NCBI GenBank assembly: GCA_964023205.1
Contig: OZ026838.1
Location: forward strand, 30,655,843-30,719,842
Source of the DNA: Lutraria lutraria
Taxonomy: Eukaryota > Mollusca > Bivalvia > Venerida > Mactridae
DNA length: 64,000 bases
Direction: 5' to 3'
The position numbers were made by a program, and so were the translations under genes. Position 1 is the first letter of the stretch, and every line of letters starts with the position of its first letter. The notes beneath the pieces were generated by a model. The model saw nothing but the letters and a program-made list of their open reading frames with translations. It was not told the origin of the DNA and searched no databases. Below are positions 53,281 through 64,000 of the stretch, piece after piece.

Positions 53281-53353
53281 AGACTCAAAGTAAAACTGAC
53301 TGATTTCTGATTTGCTCAGACGTCGCCATTTTAGAAAACAACGTTCTCGCTAG

Positions 53354-53361
53354 TGACGTCA
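53354..53361 (+). promoter_or_regulatory. CRE-like palindrome
   Basis: TGACGTCA lies in a stretch also containing 'aacgtgaccatgacgttga'. A donor-like AAG|GTAAGTCA occurs near 53834. This could be a promoter and non-coding first exon of a downstream plus-strand gene such as the neurensin homologue, but nothing links them directly. Confidence 0.25.
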
Positions 53362-54332
53362 TAACGTGACCATGACGTTGAAGTTTCTAGAATGTTGACG
53401 TTCATCACAAATGTGTGAGTCTCACAATTCCATCAGTATTTTACTCAACTAAGTGAGTACAGAATTGTCGGCCTCTATAAGGAATCCTTACGAAACACCA
53501 TGTGCATTATAAACACCACACATATCAGAATGCCAAAGGCAGCAACAGATTCTGTCAGCCACCAGTCTAATGTATATCAATACCGTACTTCCATACACCG
53601 CGGGAAGGCATCTAATTTCTCTCACAGTTGTGCTATCGGATACCATCGCACATGCGCGGCTACAACTTGGAATCGATTTTTGTTGGGGGAAGATTTTTTC
53701 CGATAAAATAATCGGCTTCAATGTTTCATACTGAATGTTGATGTATGTGTTGGTAAGGCTTAATTATTCGACTATGTCGTATTTTGTTTTGTAATAACCT
53801 CTTTTTCAAAGGACTATGCTGGTTTCAGTGAAGGTAAGTCATCAAGACGGTATTATTTCTTATTAAAGCGTTCAATATTTACCAATATGTGATTGTTGTT
53901 GACACTGAAGGTCATATCAGTGAATTGATTTGGATTAATATATTGTGTTCCGTATCAGCTAATGAATGATTTAATGGACTGATTTAACGGTGGTTGAAGT
54001 CATAGAGTGTAGATGTTAAATACGATTTGATGTTTTCCTAGTCTTTTTGCCATAAGAAATAACTGGAGTTTTACATAACAAATACATGTACCTTCTTTCA
54101 AGTTTGCGTTAGTGTTGTCTCTTGTTCTCTATACAGTTTTTCGATGAGTTCTCCGTGTTGGTTCCCACTAATCGCACTATTCATTTAACATTATATAAAT
54201 CAATGCGCTGGTGCTTGTATTTTTCTCATCAATTTAATACATGTGTATATCAATACTCCTGATAGTAGAATGATCAATACAGAAATTATTTCAAACGGAC
54301 GATTGGTCAATACAGTAATATGTTTTGCGAAT

Positions 54333-55367
54333 ACAGTTAAATCTGGTGAACAAAGGCCACCCTTGGGTAAGACAAAATGTGACCTTTATTCGGAGGTCAT
54401 TTTGTATTATTAGTATTTTTTTTTATTACCCCTCACTTTTTTCGTAATGTTAATTTCCCATAGACAAACAGGTAACATTTTTACTGTTACATTCATGGTA
54501 CCACGTGACTGAACATTGTTTACTGTCACTGGGTGATAGTAAATTTTTAACAGTATTTTTTTACTGTCACATAGGTGATAGTAAATTTTTAACAGTATTT
54601 TTTTACTGTCACATAGGTGATAGTAAATTTTTAACAGTATTTTTACTGTCACATAGGTGATAGTAAATTTTTAACAGTATTTTTTTACTGTCACATAGGT
54701 GATAGTAAATTTTTAACAGTATTTTTACTGTCACATAGGTGATAGTAAATTTTTAACAGTATTTTTTTACTGTCACATAGGTGATAGTAAATTTTTAACA
54801 GTATTTTTACTGTCACATAGGTGATAGTAAATTTTTAACAGTATTTTTACTGTCACATAGGTGATAGTAAATTTTTAACAGTATTTTTTTACTGTCACAT
54901 AGGTGATAGTAAATTTTTAACAGTATTTTTTTACTGTCACATAGGTGATAGTAAATTTTTAACAGTATTTTTACTGTCACATAGGTGATAGTAAATTTTT
55001 AACAGTATTTTTTTACTGTCACATAGGTGATAGTAAATTTTTGACAGTATTTTTTTACTGTCACAGGGTAATAGTAAATTTCTAACAGTATTTTTACTGT
55101 CACAGGGTAACAGTAATTTTTTTACAGTCACATAGATGATAGTATTTTTTAAAAGTATTTTCTTGAAAAAAGTTTGGGGTAATAAAATAAATATCACATA
55201 GCCTTCGGCCTTGGGTAACAGTACTTTCCTCAGGCTGACATTTTTACTGTTACCCACAAAGCTATATGTTATTTATATACTGAATATTCAATGACGGCTT
55301 TTAAAAGAATGACCTTTATTCACAGGATGGCCTTTATTCATAAGTGGCCGCTAACACAAGGTTGACA
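54333..55367. repeat. Older repeat copy split by a later insertion
   Basis: 54333-~54408 and ~55270-55367 are the two halves, in reverse orientation, of the family seen intact at 48239-48415. They keep 'gacctttattcggaggtcat' on the left and 'gtggccgctaacacaaggtt' on the right. Everything between is extra relative to the intact copy. Confidence 0.7.
54421..55187. mobile_element. Inverted-repeat element filled with a hairpin minisatellite
   Basis: The ends at 54421-54443 and 55165-55187 are 23-base inverted repeats with two mismatches (TTTTATTACCCC...CTTTTTTC). Between them about 16 tandem units of 39 or 41 bases follow; 12 carry the exact core ACTGTCACATAGGTGATAGT. Each core is itself a 10-bp stem with an ATAG loop, and the linker ACAGTATTTTT...TACTGT can form a second stem. 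It resembles tandem-repeat-containing MITEs described from bivalves, but no known family is asserted. No transposase is present. Confidence 0.75.
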
Positions 55368-55369
55368 GC

Positions 55370-56840
55370 ATATTCATTCACATTTAGTTTTATTTTATCA
55401 ATCAGGATATTAATCTCATATAAACGACCGTACGTCTAACGAAGGTATTGCACTATTGTGTCGTGGTGTGAGTAGTTACGTAAATGGCCTTGGCCATGCA
55501 GGCTTTGGTATGATTTATAAGTGACGTAAATTCACGTCAAAACCTAATTGAATCAGAATAGTAAATCATAGATACTGTGTTACGTCAGTTTCAATACTTA
55601 ATTTATTAATTTTTACCCAACATTTTTTATAAAATTCAATTTATTGATCACTCATGTTTTCAATATACCGTAGTTTACTGGCAAAGACCCGACACACTGA
55701 AGGTCCGTCATAATTATAATGCATGAGTCTAGTAATTAATTGCATTCCCATCTTGCATTACACAGTACACATGTATATGTACCGCGGTACGAATTCGTAT
55801 CAACTCATCCACGTGATATCGCAAGTTTCCTGGCGATGATGCAGAACACTACTTATTTTACATTTTCCTGTCATTGACAACTCTGTCATGACTGACAATT
55901 TTAGAAACTAAACGAATGTTAACAGATTGAAATCCATGCACTCATAATTATATATACTTGTACCGTTTTATACCGTTATATAACGAAAAACAAAATGTGA
56001 TACATCGAGTAATCATCGATTTTACGTGGTATGTGAACTATTCGCTTTGTTCTGAACATCATAGCATCATGTCGTCATGCGAATTGAAATCTTTCAAATA
56101 AAATAAAATTGATTCGTATCAAATTAGATCATGTAGCTGTTTGTTTGTTTGTCGGGATATATATACATCTGTGTAGACAATATATGTATGTATAGATGGT
56201 GGAAATGAGCCAAAAAAACAAACTTTCCAATATTGTCCTAATCAAAACATGTGTTTGTGTTGTATAACGGTATAAAACAATAGAATAATATAAGGATAAT
56301 TTGAACAAAGAAATGGACATACGATTTATTCCCCTTCTCTCAAGTTTTATGAGAGCAAGTTGTAAACAGTGTCATTTTAAGATACAAATACTGCAATACA
56401 ATGTACTATAGTGTACTGATATTAATATTTCAGTGCACTTCATGCACGAGATTTCTAGTAAAATGATCATTATAAGCGCGTTTACCGGAGGGTTAGTTAC
56501 GTGAGTATTTAACAGCATATAGAATATAATCTAATATATAGTATAACGGTAGAAAACTATACTGAATGTGTTCATAAGACACGAACGCCCTCGTTGAGAG
56601 CTAATTAACGGTTAAAAAATGGGGCCATAACTTCTGTGAAAATGTTTGGATTTTAATGGAAATCGAACTTGACCTGTATTGTATTATTATACACCTTCAT
56701 GTCCTACGCACTCGATTCCGTGATTTTTATACGTTTACAGACGTTTTTTTTAAATTTAACTTATCAAACAACGCAAATCTGTTGAAAGAAATATCTTCAA
56801 TTTTTTCCATTATTGAGTGTATAAAAAACACCAAGGTGGT
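55370..56840. other. Intergenic stretch, nothing supported
   Basis: AT-rich sequence without recognisable genes. Short open frames show no family motifs or splice context. Confidence 0.4.
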
Positions 56841-57041
56841 GAACTCGCCATCTTTTCGATTGACGGAAGTGTCGAAAATAAGCGTGGATCTAGGCTTTCC
56901 TTCTAAACTGCACGAGCTTTTCGGGAACCTTGCTTTCGTTGTAGTGTGCCCCAAATTTAAACGTTTTGACATCTTTTAGAAGGAAAGCCGGGACCCACGC
57001 TTATTTTCGACACTTCCGTCAATCGAAAAGATGGCGAATTG
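56841..57041. repeat. Foldback with ~65-base arms
   Basis: Arms 56841-56907 and 56975-57041 are reverse complements with only a few mismatches, around a ~67-base loop. They share 'cgccatcttttcgattgacg' and 'ggctttccttctaaa' blocks. It is less AT-rich than its surroundings. Confidence 0.9.
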
Positions 57042-57589
57042 CTCAGAAACCATAACTTAAATGAGCGGACGGACGGAACGACGGACAGGGATAACACTTT
57101 AGATAGATATTTAACAAATGATTTGTCTTATCAGATTATAAAAGTGGTATTGACTGCATGGAACATTGTAAGAATCAAATGAGTGTTGTTTACTGTAATA
57201 TCTAATGTTTCGAAGTACATGTATACATGTCTTATATGACCGTACCGCGCTGCTCGGTCATTCTCACGAGAGGACGAGAATATAATTATTATGGATGTTT
57301 TCTCGTTACACTTTGAAGAAAAAAAGAATATAGATTGTCTTTAATGCTGGAGTATGATTTAGTGAATCACTGTTCTTGAGGAAGCGGATGACTATTTGGT
57401 CATGCATTTTACTGAAGCCCAATATTACCGTTAATACTAATCATTATGAACAATATATGCGCATGTTGATAAGGTTTTTCGCGCCAGCAGTTTCCATGGG
57501 ATTTTTAGCATTGTCTGTTTGGACAAACACATACATGGCTATTAACAACCTCTTCCATCTCATTAAAACCCTTCATACGTCATTCCCTC

Positions 57590-57870
57590 AATACGATACC
57601 ACGTCATCAATAAGACCACACCCTCTATGATTACGATACAGCGTTATGAATAAGACTTCGTTCCGCATCACTCTCTTATTGCGTATCAGACAACATATCA
57701 TAATGATTCTTTTGGTTTGAATAAGATTCTTTTATCACGGTATATAGCGTTATGAATAAGACGACATTCTTTTATTACGATATAGCGTTATGAATTAGAC
57801 GACATTAAATATTTTACGATACAACGTTATGAAGCAGACGACGTTCTCTTATTGAGATACAACGTAATAT
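57590..57870. repeat. Degenerate tandem repeat
   Basis: About four or five diverged copies of a ~50-base unit built on 'acgatatagcgttatgaata' and 'agacgacatt' occur in succession with uneven spacing. Confidence 0.7.
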
Positions 57871-58479
57871 GTAGGCGAGAGGCAGTCGTCGTGATTGTTC
57901 AACTCTTGTTTGATACATTTATTCATTTCTAAGAAGACCAAATTGTAATATTTTCAAAATATGATCATAAAAGTATGGTCTTGCGCAACCTACACAACAT
58001 GTCGGCCAAGAGGACTTGTTTTTTTCTCTCGAACACACAGGGTCTAAAAGTTTTGAATTTAAATGATATTTGGGTGATTCTTTTGGTTCGAATAATATGT
58101 GAGATATGCATCATGCGATACACCTCAGCTCGTGATTTGTTAAGAGCCATTTAGATTTGTTTACGGTGAGATTGTTTCGAGTTTGCAATGACTTTTAATG
58201 TCCATTGACTATATATACATTTGTACTTGTGGCTAATTTCAAACAAGACTATTCAGTGTTCAACACACCTAGTATTGATCAAATACTACGTACTTGTAAA
58301 TAGCCATAGGCACTCCATAGTGGTGTTTTTGCCACCATCCTAATCAATAAATCATTCATTGAAGTAACCAACTCTTGTGTTGTTCATTTCTTTAGTAGAA
58401 TACAATTTTATCTTATTGTAGCAGTAAGGTACATGCATATACAATGTATAACAGTACTTTTATCAATTAATTGGATCAG

Positions 58480-58552
58480 ACTTGCAAGCAGGAGTTCGTG
58501 GGTTGGAGACCCGCATCAGGTACATCATTTTCCTTCACCTATTACAGAATAA
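58480..58552 (+). repeat. Partial tRNA-derived SINE
   Basis: It starts within the anticodon arm (CAGACTTGCAAGCAGGAG) and continues into the GGTACATCATTTTCC body shared with the SINE at 42341. The 5' part of the head is missing. Confidence 0.65.
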
Positions 58553-58930
58553 AAAGGAGCGTTTCTCGTGAATACAAAGCAACTAGTAACTAGTATCAGG
58601 ATTTTTCTTGTCACCTAGGACAGGCTAGAGACATTGCTTCGCTAATTGCTGACGCATGCTGACTGGCAGTTATCGTCGCATGGGCGTTAATGAAAACGTC
58701 ATGCTAAATAATTAACTTGTTAATATTTGGGAATGCCCTTATTCACACATTAAGATTATAAATCGGATTGCTGTTGACGTACATGAATTTATTTTTCTTG
58801 TTGCTTAACAATATATTCAGATAGGAAGAACGACATGAAATATTTTTTCTGAAATGAGATATTCTGTTGGCGGCGAATAAAACTGACATTTAATTGCCGG
58901 TCTGGTATATAATATATTTCTCAAGCCAGA

Positions 58931-58990
58931 CTTATTTCTGTGGATAACTGGTTAAAGCGGCTGACTTCCGGGAGATTCGATCTTCTGTTT
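58931..58990 (+). repeat. Possible further tRNA-like SINE head
   Basis: 'ataactggttaaagcggctg' followed by 'gagattcgatct' recalls A- and B-box spacing of a tRNA-like promoter, but the match is weak. Confidence 0.3.
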
Positions 58991-59987
58991 CAAAATTAAG
59001 TGGAAATAGTGATTGTGGTGGGTTTAAATATTAATTTTGCTATCGAAGTCACTAGCTGCATACATATGTTTTGAATTCGATAAAGGAACAAAATGGGTAT
59101 ATGACTGCCATCGTCTTATGCCAGCGTTCATTTGGGTTCTTTAGAACTTTCCATATATTTTATTGGTTAATTAAAATGAATACATGTATTAATATTCCCA
59201 TAGACCGGGTTAGCGGAAATAAGGACATTTTTACTTCCTAGCAACACTTCCGTTGTGAATGAAACGCATCTGTGTTTAATTGAAGAAAAAATACAAAATT
59301 GTCACAAAGGTTAGAAATAAGCCAATCTGACTAAAGTATTCGATCTTCCTTACGGCAAGATCTGATGACGGCCTATACCAGTTTCTATTTTCAAAAGTCG
59401 GAATTTCCATTATCACTATTTATATCTATTTATAATTCAGCCAATCGTATAACTCGTTTCATCGGTACTTTGTCCGAATGAACTTTCTACCTGACGATGT
59501 TATTTAAACGTTAGTAAACATTAAATTACGTATAACATATTTGTCTGCAACCATTTTTTGATTTTTTTAGTAATCCTGATCGATTCGGCCATAGTAGTAT
59601 AGCAAATTTAATAAACACGCATGTCACATACGCGCTATCATTACATTTAGTTGCGTAAGAATAGGTGTTCGTGATAACTACAAGTCAAATATTGTTTTTT
59701 ACTGCGGTTAAAAATAGAATCAGATCACTTTCAGAATTATGAAAGTAAGGCGCTGATTGGCTAGTGGAAAAGGTCACCTGAGGTGACCTTCTATAGGTCG
59801 TCTTCAGATCCTCATAGCGTAGCGGGTTTGAGGACATGATTTTAATCAGATTGAGAAATAAGCATAATGCGTAGAAAATTATTCTGTACATTTTGTATTA
59901 GATTGAATCTAAATGCATGTTTCGCTCTTATTTTAGATGACGTAAAATTCAAACTATAAAGATAGTGTCGTCAAAGACGATTTTAAG

Positions 59988-60707
59988 ATGGCAGCTAAGG
60001 AGGATGAAAAAGGACTGCTAGGAGCTGAGGTTAAACCAGAACACGATAAGTTCGCCGAGGAATTCCATGACCCACCGTCGAAACCAGGTAGCCGAAAATC
60101 CAGCAAAACATCAACACCCCGCAAAAAGGCATGTCCCGATTATTTTGGAGTAAAGTCGTATTTACATGATTTCTACGAAACCACATACAAAGATCCGTCG
60201 ATATACGAAGAAGAGGACGACTTCCGGTTCCTGTTGCATTCAAATCAGCGCCGTCGACGATGTCCACAAATTTGGTGGAAGGTGTTTATGTGGCTTGGAG
60301 TTAATTTGTTAATATTCGGAATTCTGGGAATACTTGTTGGATATCTGGTGCCACAGAAATCGATTTTCTCCAAGGTTGATGAAGAAAACAGTGAGGGGTA
60401 TGTCGATCGCGGGGCTATTGCGTTTAATACAACTCTTGACGTATGTAAGCTTGTTGGACTAATCTTGTTTTGTATTGGAGGTATGACGCTAGCAATGGCG
60501 TTATTATTTCCAAGTTTTCTGACTTCGTATTGCGATGAAGATCCGACAGACGACAACTTTAAAGTTACACTGGATGATGACGAGACCCCTCAGAGTCCAG
60601 TAGAAATGGCTATTCCGAAAATATCTAAAGTCAAAAGTGTGCAGCCCCTGCGCACGGTACCGGAAGGCGTGGTCACAAATGAAGGGGTTTTGGATTATAA
60701 GGACTAA
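59988..60707 (+). CDS. NRSN1-like: Neurensin-family two-pass membrane protein
   Basis: Neurensins are small vesicle-membrane proteins known from vertebrate neurons. This 239-residue protein fits the family: YFGVKSYLHDFYE (52-64), an EEEDDF stretch (74-79), a first hydrophobic segment at about 98-121 ending in VGYLVPQK, then GAIAFNTTLDVCKLVGLILF leading into a second at about 153-178 (CIGGMTLAMALLF), and a C-terminal VKSVQPL motif shared with vertebrate neurensin-1. The charged N-terminus with PRKK is longer than in vertebrates. There is no signal peptide. The ATG follows TTAAG, and TTATTTTAG at 59927-59935 looks like an acceptor, suggesting a non-coding 5' exon upstream. Assignment to a particular vertebrate paralogue is not made. 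Confidence 0.88.
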   Translation: MAAKEDEKGLLGAEVKPEHDKFAEEFHDPPSKPGSRKSSKTSTPRKKACPDYFGVKSYLHDFYETTYKDPSIYEEEDDFRFLLHSNQRRRRCPQIWWKVFMWLGVNLLIFGILGILVGYLVPQKSIFSKVDEENSEGYVDRGAIAFNTTLDVCKLVGLILFCIGGMTLAMALLFPSFLTSYCDEDPTDDNFKVTLDDDETPQSPVEMAIPKISKVKSVQPLRTVPEGVVTNEGVLDYKD

Positions 60708-60962
60708 AGCTTCGTTTTAAGACAGCGTACGTGGTGAAACAGGTTGCGTTGAGAATCAATGACACTATCTCTTTGAAGTAAATTTTTACCTAATTCTCTA
60801 TTATTTTTGGATGAATTTACGTCGAGTTAAAATTGTATTAGTGTGATGTATAGGGCATAGTTATCAGATATATCAGCCGATGGTACCAGTATTCTCTCTG
60901 CCAAAATTCAGTTACTGTATTAACGAGTTTAACAATGGTTGTGCATTTTGTAGTAAAATTAG

Positions 60963-60968
60963 AATAAA
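60963..60968 (+). terminator. Candidate poly(A) signal of the neurensin gene
   Basis: AATAAA 256 bases after the stop codon; another occurs near 61084. Confidence 0.4.
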
Positions 60969-61089
60969 CTGCATATCGGAAATAATGCATTTATCAATTA
61001 ATTGATTTCACACCATTCAAGGTAACAAACAAGGTTTTACCCAGTATATACATAGAACGACGTATTAATGGTTAAGAGGTCACAATAAA

Positions 61090-64000
61090 CAAATATGAAG
61101 TAATACAAGTACATGTACATTGTTAGAAGGATATGTACGTACAGATAATGTATGTAATAGGATCGGTCACTGCGTAGACAAATGATTTCAAAACCAATCA
61201 CCCTCACAATCAATATAACAATGTAGCTTTAATACATAATTGATCGTTGAAACACTAAGGAACGCACGGACATATTGCTGAACAAATTACCATATACGTT
61301 GATCATCATATACATGTATACACATAGCGTTGGCATCCATCTTAGAAATCGATAATTTACAAAGACGTTTGTCCTTTATGTTGTTTACATCCGCTGCCGT
61401 AAGCTTCTCCACAGTTCAATCAATTCTGTTGTTAACGACTTCTGTCAGTATTTCCACACACAAAACAACAAAAATACACGATGATGATACTTTATTTCAG
61501 ATCCATTAGGCCAACTGGCCCATGAGGACAACATGTATACATGTGTAGATTTATCATGTAGCGCCTGTGATGCGCGGCTGAACTCGCTCAGTATGAAAAC
61601 AGTGTTATTATACTGACATTTAATCAAAGCAAACAACGAGAAGAAATTGTATTTGTCTTAAAATGATCTAAAAAAATTATATCGTATTTAATGCTCAGGA
61701 AAAGAAGATTACTGACAACAAATAAGACGATGTACACGTGTCAGCAACATTCTCTACCGTAAGCTGTAAATGTCTTTATCACACAAGTATTTGTTAAGTC
61801 TATTGATTGATGGGTTAAACAGATTGTTGATGATTTTGTTCTGTGAAGTTCGGTCTGTTGGTATACAATACTCCTTGTAATGTGTGGTGTTCAATTGCTT
61901 GAAAAATGTGTTGTTTTGAAAGAATTAATATTTGCAAAGAAAAAAACATAAAGCTTAATTGAAAAGCTAACTATATAATGGAGTTATAATTATATGATTT
62001 TGAGTGATCAATAGGACCCAATGAAGTCAAAGCTATTGTGATGACCATGGCCAAATGCCATTGTTGCATGTTCTTGAGTTTGACCACACGTGGTGAACAG
62101 GGATGACTCTCACAGGTTTATAAATTGTTAACTTACCGCAAATTTTGGAATTTCTCCATTCCTGAAACCTATAGTATTTATGATAATATACCATTCATGT
62201 CTGTGATATTAATAGAATACCAGTATAATTATGACAGTACACAAATCTGCCTTTAAAAACGTTTGATACAGTGATGAAAAGTTTTAAAAAACTAATGTTC
62301 AGTTTTCATTTTGCCTATATGTTTATGTGAAAAATGTAGCTAACTGTAGCAAGCGTCTTTAAAAACAAAAACGGGATAAAAAATAAGTATTTTTCAGTGC
62401 TCATTATTTCAGAGGCTGACTAAACTTATCAAACAGCTAGTCTATTAGCCAGGTGGTCAGTGTTCTCAAGTGGTCTCAAGTAGAGGTTGGACTTAATTAA
62501 CATAGAATGATTAGTGAGCATGTTTCTCTTGTCATTATGTATATCTGTAAGACAATAATGGATCTAACAACAACACCTATTACTTGTTACAGCAATCTAA
62601 TTAAGTGTTGTTGTTTTGAAATCACCTAGAATTGCTTTGTAGTTGAAAGATAGAATTTTGTTCTGAAGTAGCGGCAGTTAGATTGAACAGGTTAATTAAC
62701 TTTGTTTGCATGGTTTGTAGGAAACTCTAATGATTTTGTAGAAAACTGTCTGATGACTTTGTAGAAAATTATCTGATGATGTGTAGAAAAACAAGCTTGA
62801 AGTGGTTGCATAGTTACAAGATAAAATGAGATGAAATTGTTTTCATGTGGCTGCAGATGTTCTCTAATTCTACAAGTAATTGTATTGATTCCGTTATCCT
62901 TGTATGTATTCGGAAATGGCTAATAGTAGTTACATGGCTTCTAGTGTGGATTTCTAATGCCAAATAGTCTGTGAATAGAATATCAGATAAAACTGTGTCT
63001 TTTTACTACTGCCAATTAAGCTACACAGGAATGCTTACGAATAAAGAGGCATAAATCAGTGAAATGATTGACTGTGGTAACAAGCATATATTTACACGAT
63101 GGTTATATAACTCCTATTAATTAAGTGAAACTCGTACTTGCAGATTTGTCCTCTACATTGACTTTTTTTAATTAATATAAAACAAAATGGGATATTACAT
63201 TTTTAGGTAAGACCAGGAACTGAATAATTATTTCTGGTTACTTATTGACCCTTTTGTTTCCTAAAGCAAAATCTAAAGTCAGAAATAATTTTGGGACAAA
63301 TCATACCAAAAAAGAACATATTATTTCTAGTCGGTAACCGAGAAACACTGAGAATCTCGAATGACCATGACCTCACAAAATGTACAGAATTGACAAATCG
63401 TAGTAATCACAACAAAGGCAAACAATCTCAATGGAAGACAAAATGTTAACATAGAATAAAAACAGCACACATTGTACCTGAAACATGTTTTTTATTTGTA
63501 CACATAATTTTACATCTGAGAATATCAAACAACATGAGGCATATAAATACATTACAAAAATATTTAAAAATACATGTAAAAATAAGACAAATATAACAAT
63601 AAATCACAGACAATGAGCACAAAATTGCTCTATAACAGTTATAAGCAAAATAATACTTTTTTAAATACAATCATGTCCTATAATTACGGTACATTAAACA
63701 CAATCTGTGTATTATCATCCTTTACAACTACCAGCAATAGCAGCACAATTCTTGTGTACCATTCCATGATATTTTACTATGCTTTTACAAAATATAAGAA
63801 TATAATTCTTAGGGGAAATTACCTATTATTTAGCAAAATGCACTAACAGTAGTTTGATAGAAAAACATATCTTAAAAAATAAAATCCTCAAAGTCAGTGG
63901 CTAGTTTCAGTTTGAAAATCTATCAAAAATATATGAACTATAATGAGAAGAAATCCATTAAGAGTGGATTTTAACAATAATTAAACCATAACATAAAAGA
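61090..64000. other. Intergenic stretch, nothing supported
   Basis: AT-rich sequence to the window edge. The block near 61495-61540 ('ccattaggccaactggccca') looks like a dispersed repeat end. The last ~500 bases contain TTTATT signals that could be the 3' UTR of a minus-strand gene entering from the right, but no codons are visible. Confidence 0.35.

Noticed and set aside
56656..56979. 107-codon frame near 56.7 kb
   Set aside because: It overlaps one arm of the foldback, matches no family I know and lacks splice or promoter context.

Overview
This is an AT-rich, intron-rich nuclear DNA window from an animal, most likely a mollusc and probably a bivalve. The evidence is metazoan gene families with conserved GT-AG introns, many short dispersed repeats of kinds I recall from bivalve genomes, tRNA-derived SINEs, and one 200-base run of N. 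The species assignment is inference.

Five protein-coding genes are supported by exon-by-exon reading with matching splice phases. (1) Glucosidase II beta subunit (PRKCSH) is on the minus strand at 741-9729. It has its signal peptide, two LDLa-like cysteine modules, coiled coil, EF-hands and acidic linker; the C-terminal MRH domain lies beyond base 1. (2) Cyclin-G-associated kinase/auxilin (GAK) is on the plus strand at 21319-34615. It is complete in 24 coding exons, 1344 residues, from kinase domain to J domain. (3) Ethylmalonyl-CoA decarboxylase (ECHDC1) is on the minus strand at 38336-39805, in three coding exons. (4) Elongin C (ELOC) is on the plus strand at 43145-45097, in three coding exons. 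(5) A neurensin-family two-membrane-segment protein is on the plus strand at 59988-60707, in one coding exon. They are unrelated housekeeping or neuronal genes and do not form an operon-like unit.

The most unusual region is 11.5-19.75 kb. Two direct copies of a ~3 kb unit each carry a TATA box, a first exon with a stem-loop, a small second exon with intact splice sites, and a third exon made mostly of a 14/25-base minisatellite and ending in AATAAA. There is no conserved reading frame, so they look like duplicated genes for spliced, repeat-bearing non-coding RNA. A truncated non-LTR reverse transcriptase lies between the copies, and its left edge is a perfect 43-base inverted repeat.

The remainder (9.8-11.5, 19.8-21.2, 39.8-43.1, 45.1-59.9 and 60.7-64.0 kb) is intergenic. 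It holds small inverted-repeat elements, SINEs, foldback sequences and an array of ~16 hairpin-forming repeats (54.4-55.2 kb) inserted into an older repeat copy. No convincing gene was seen there.
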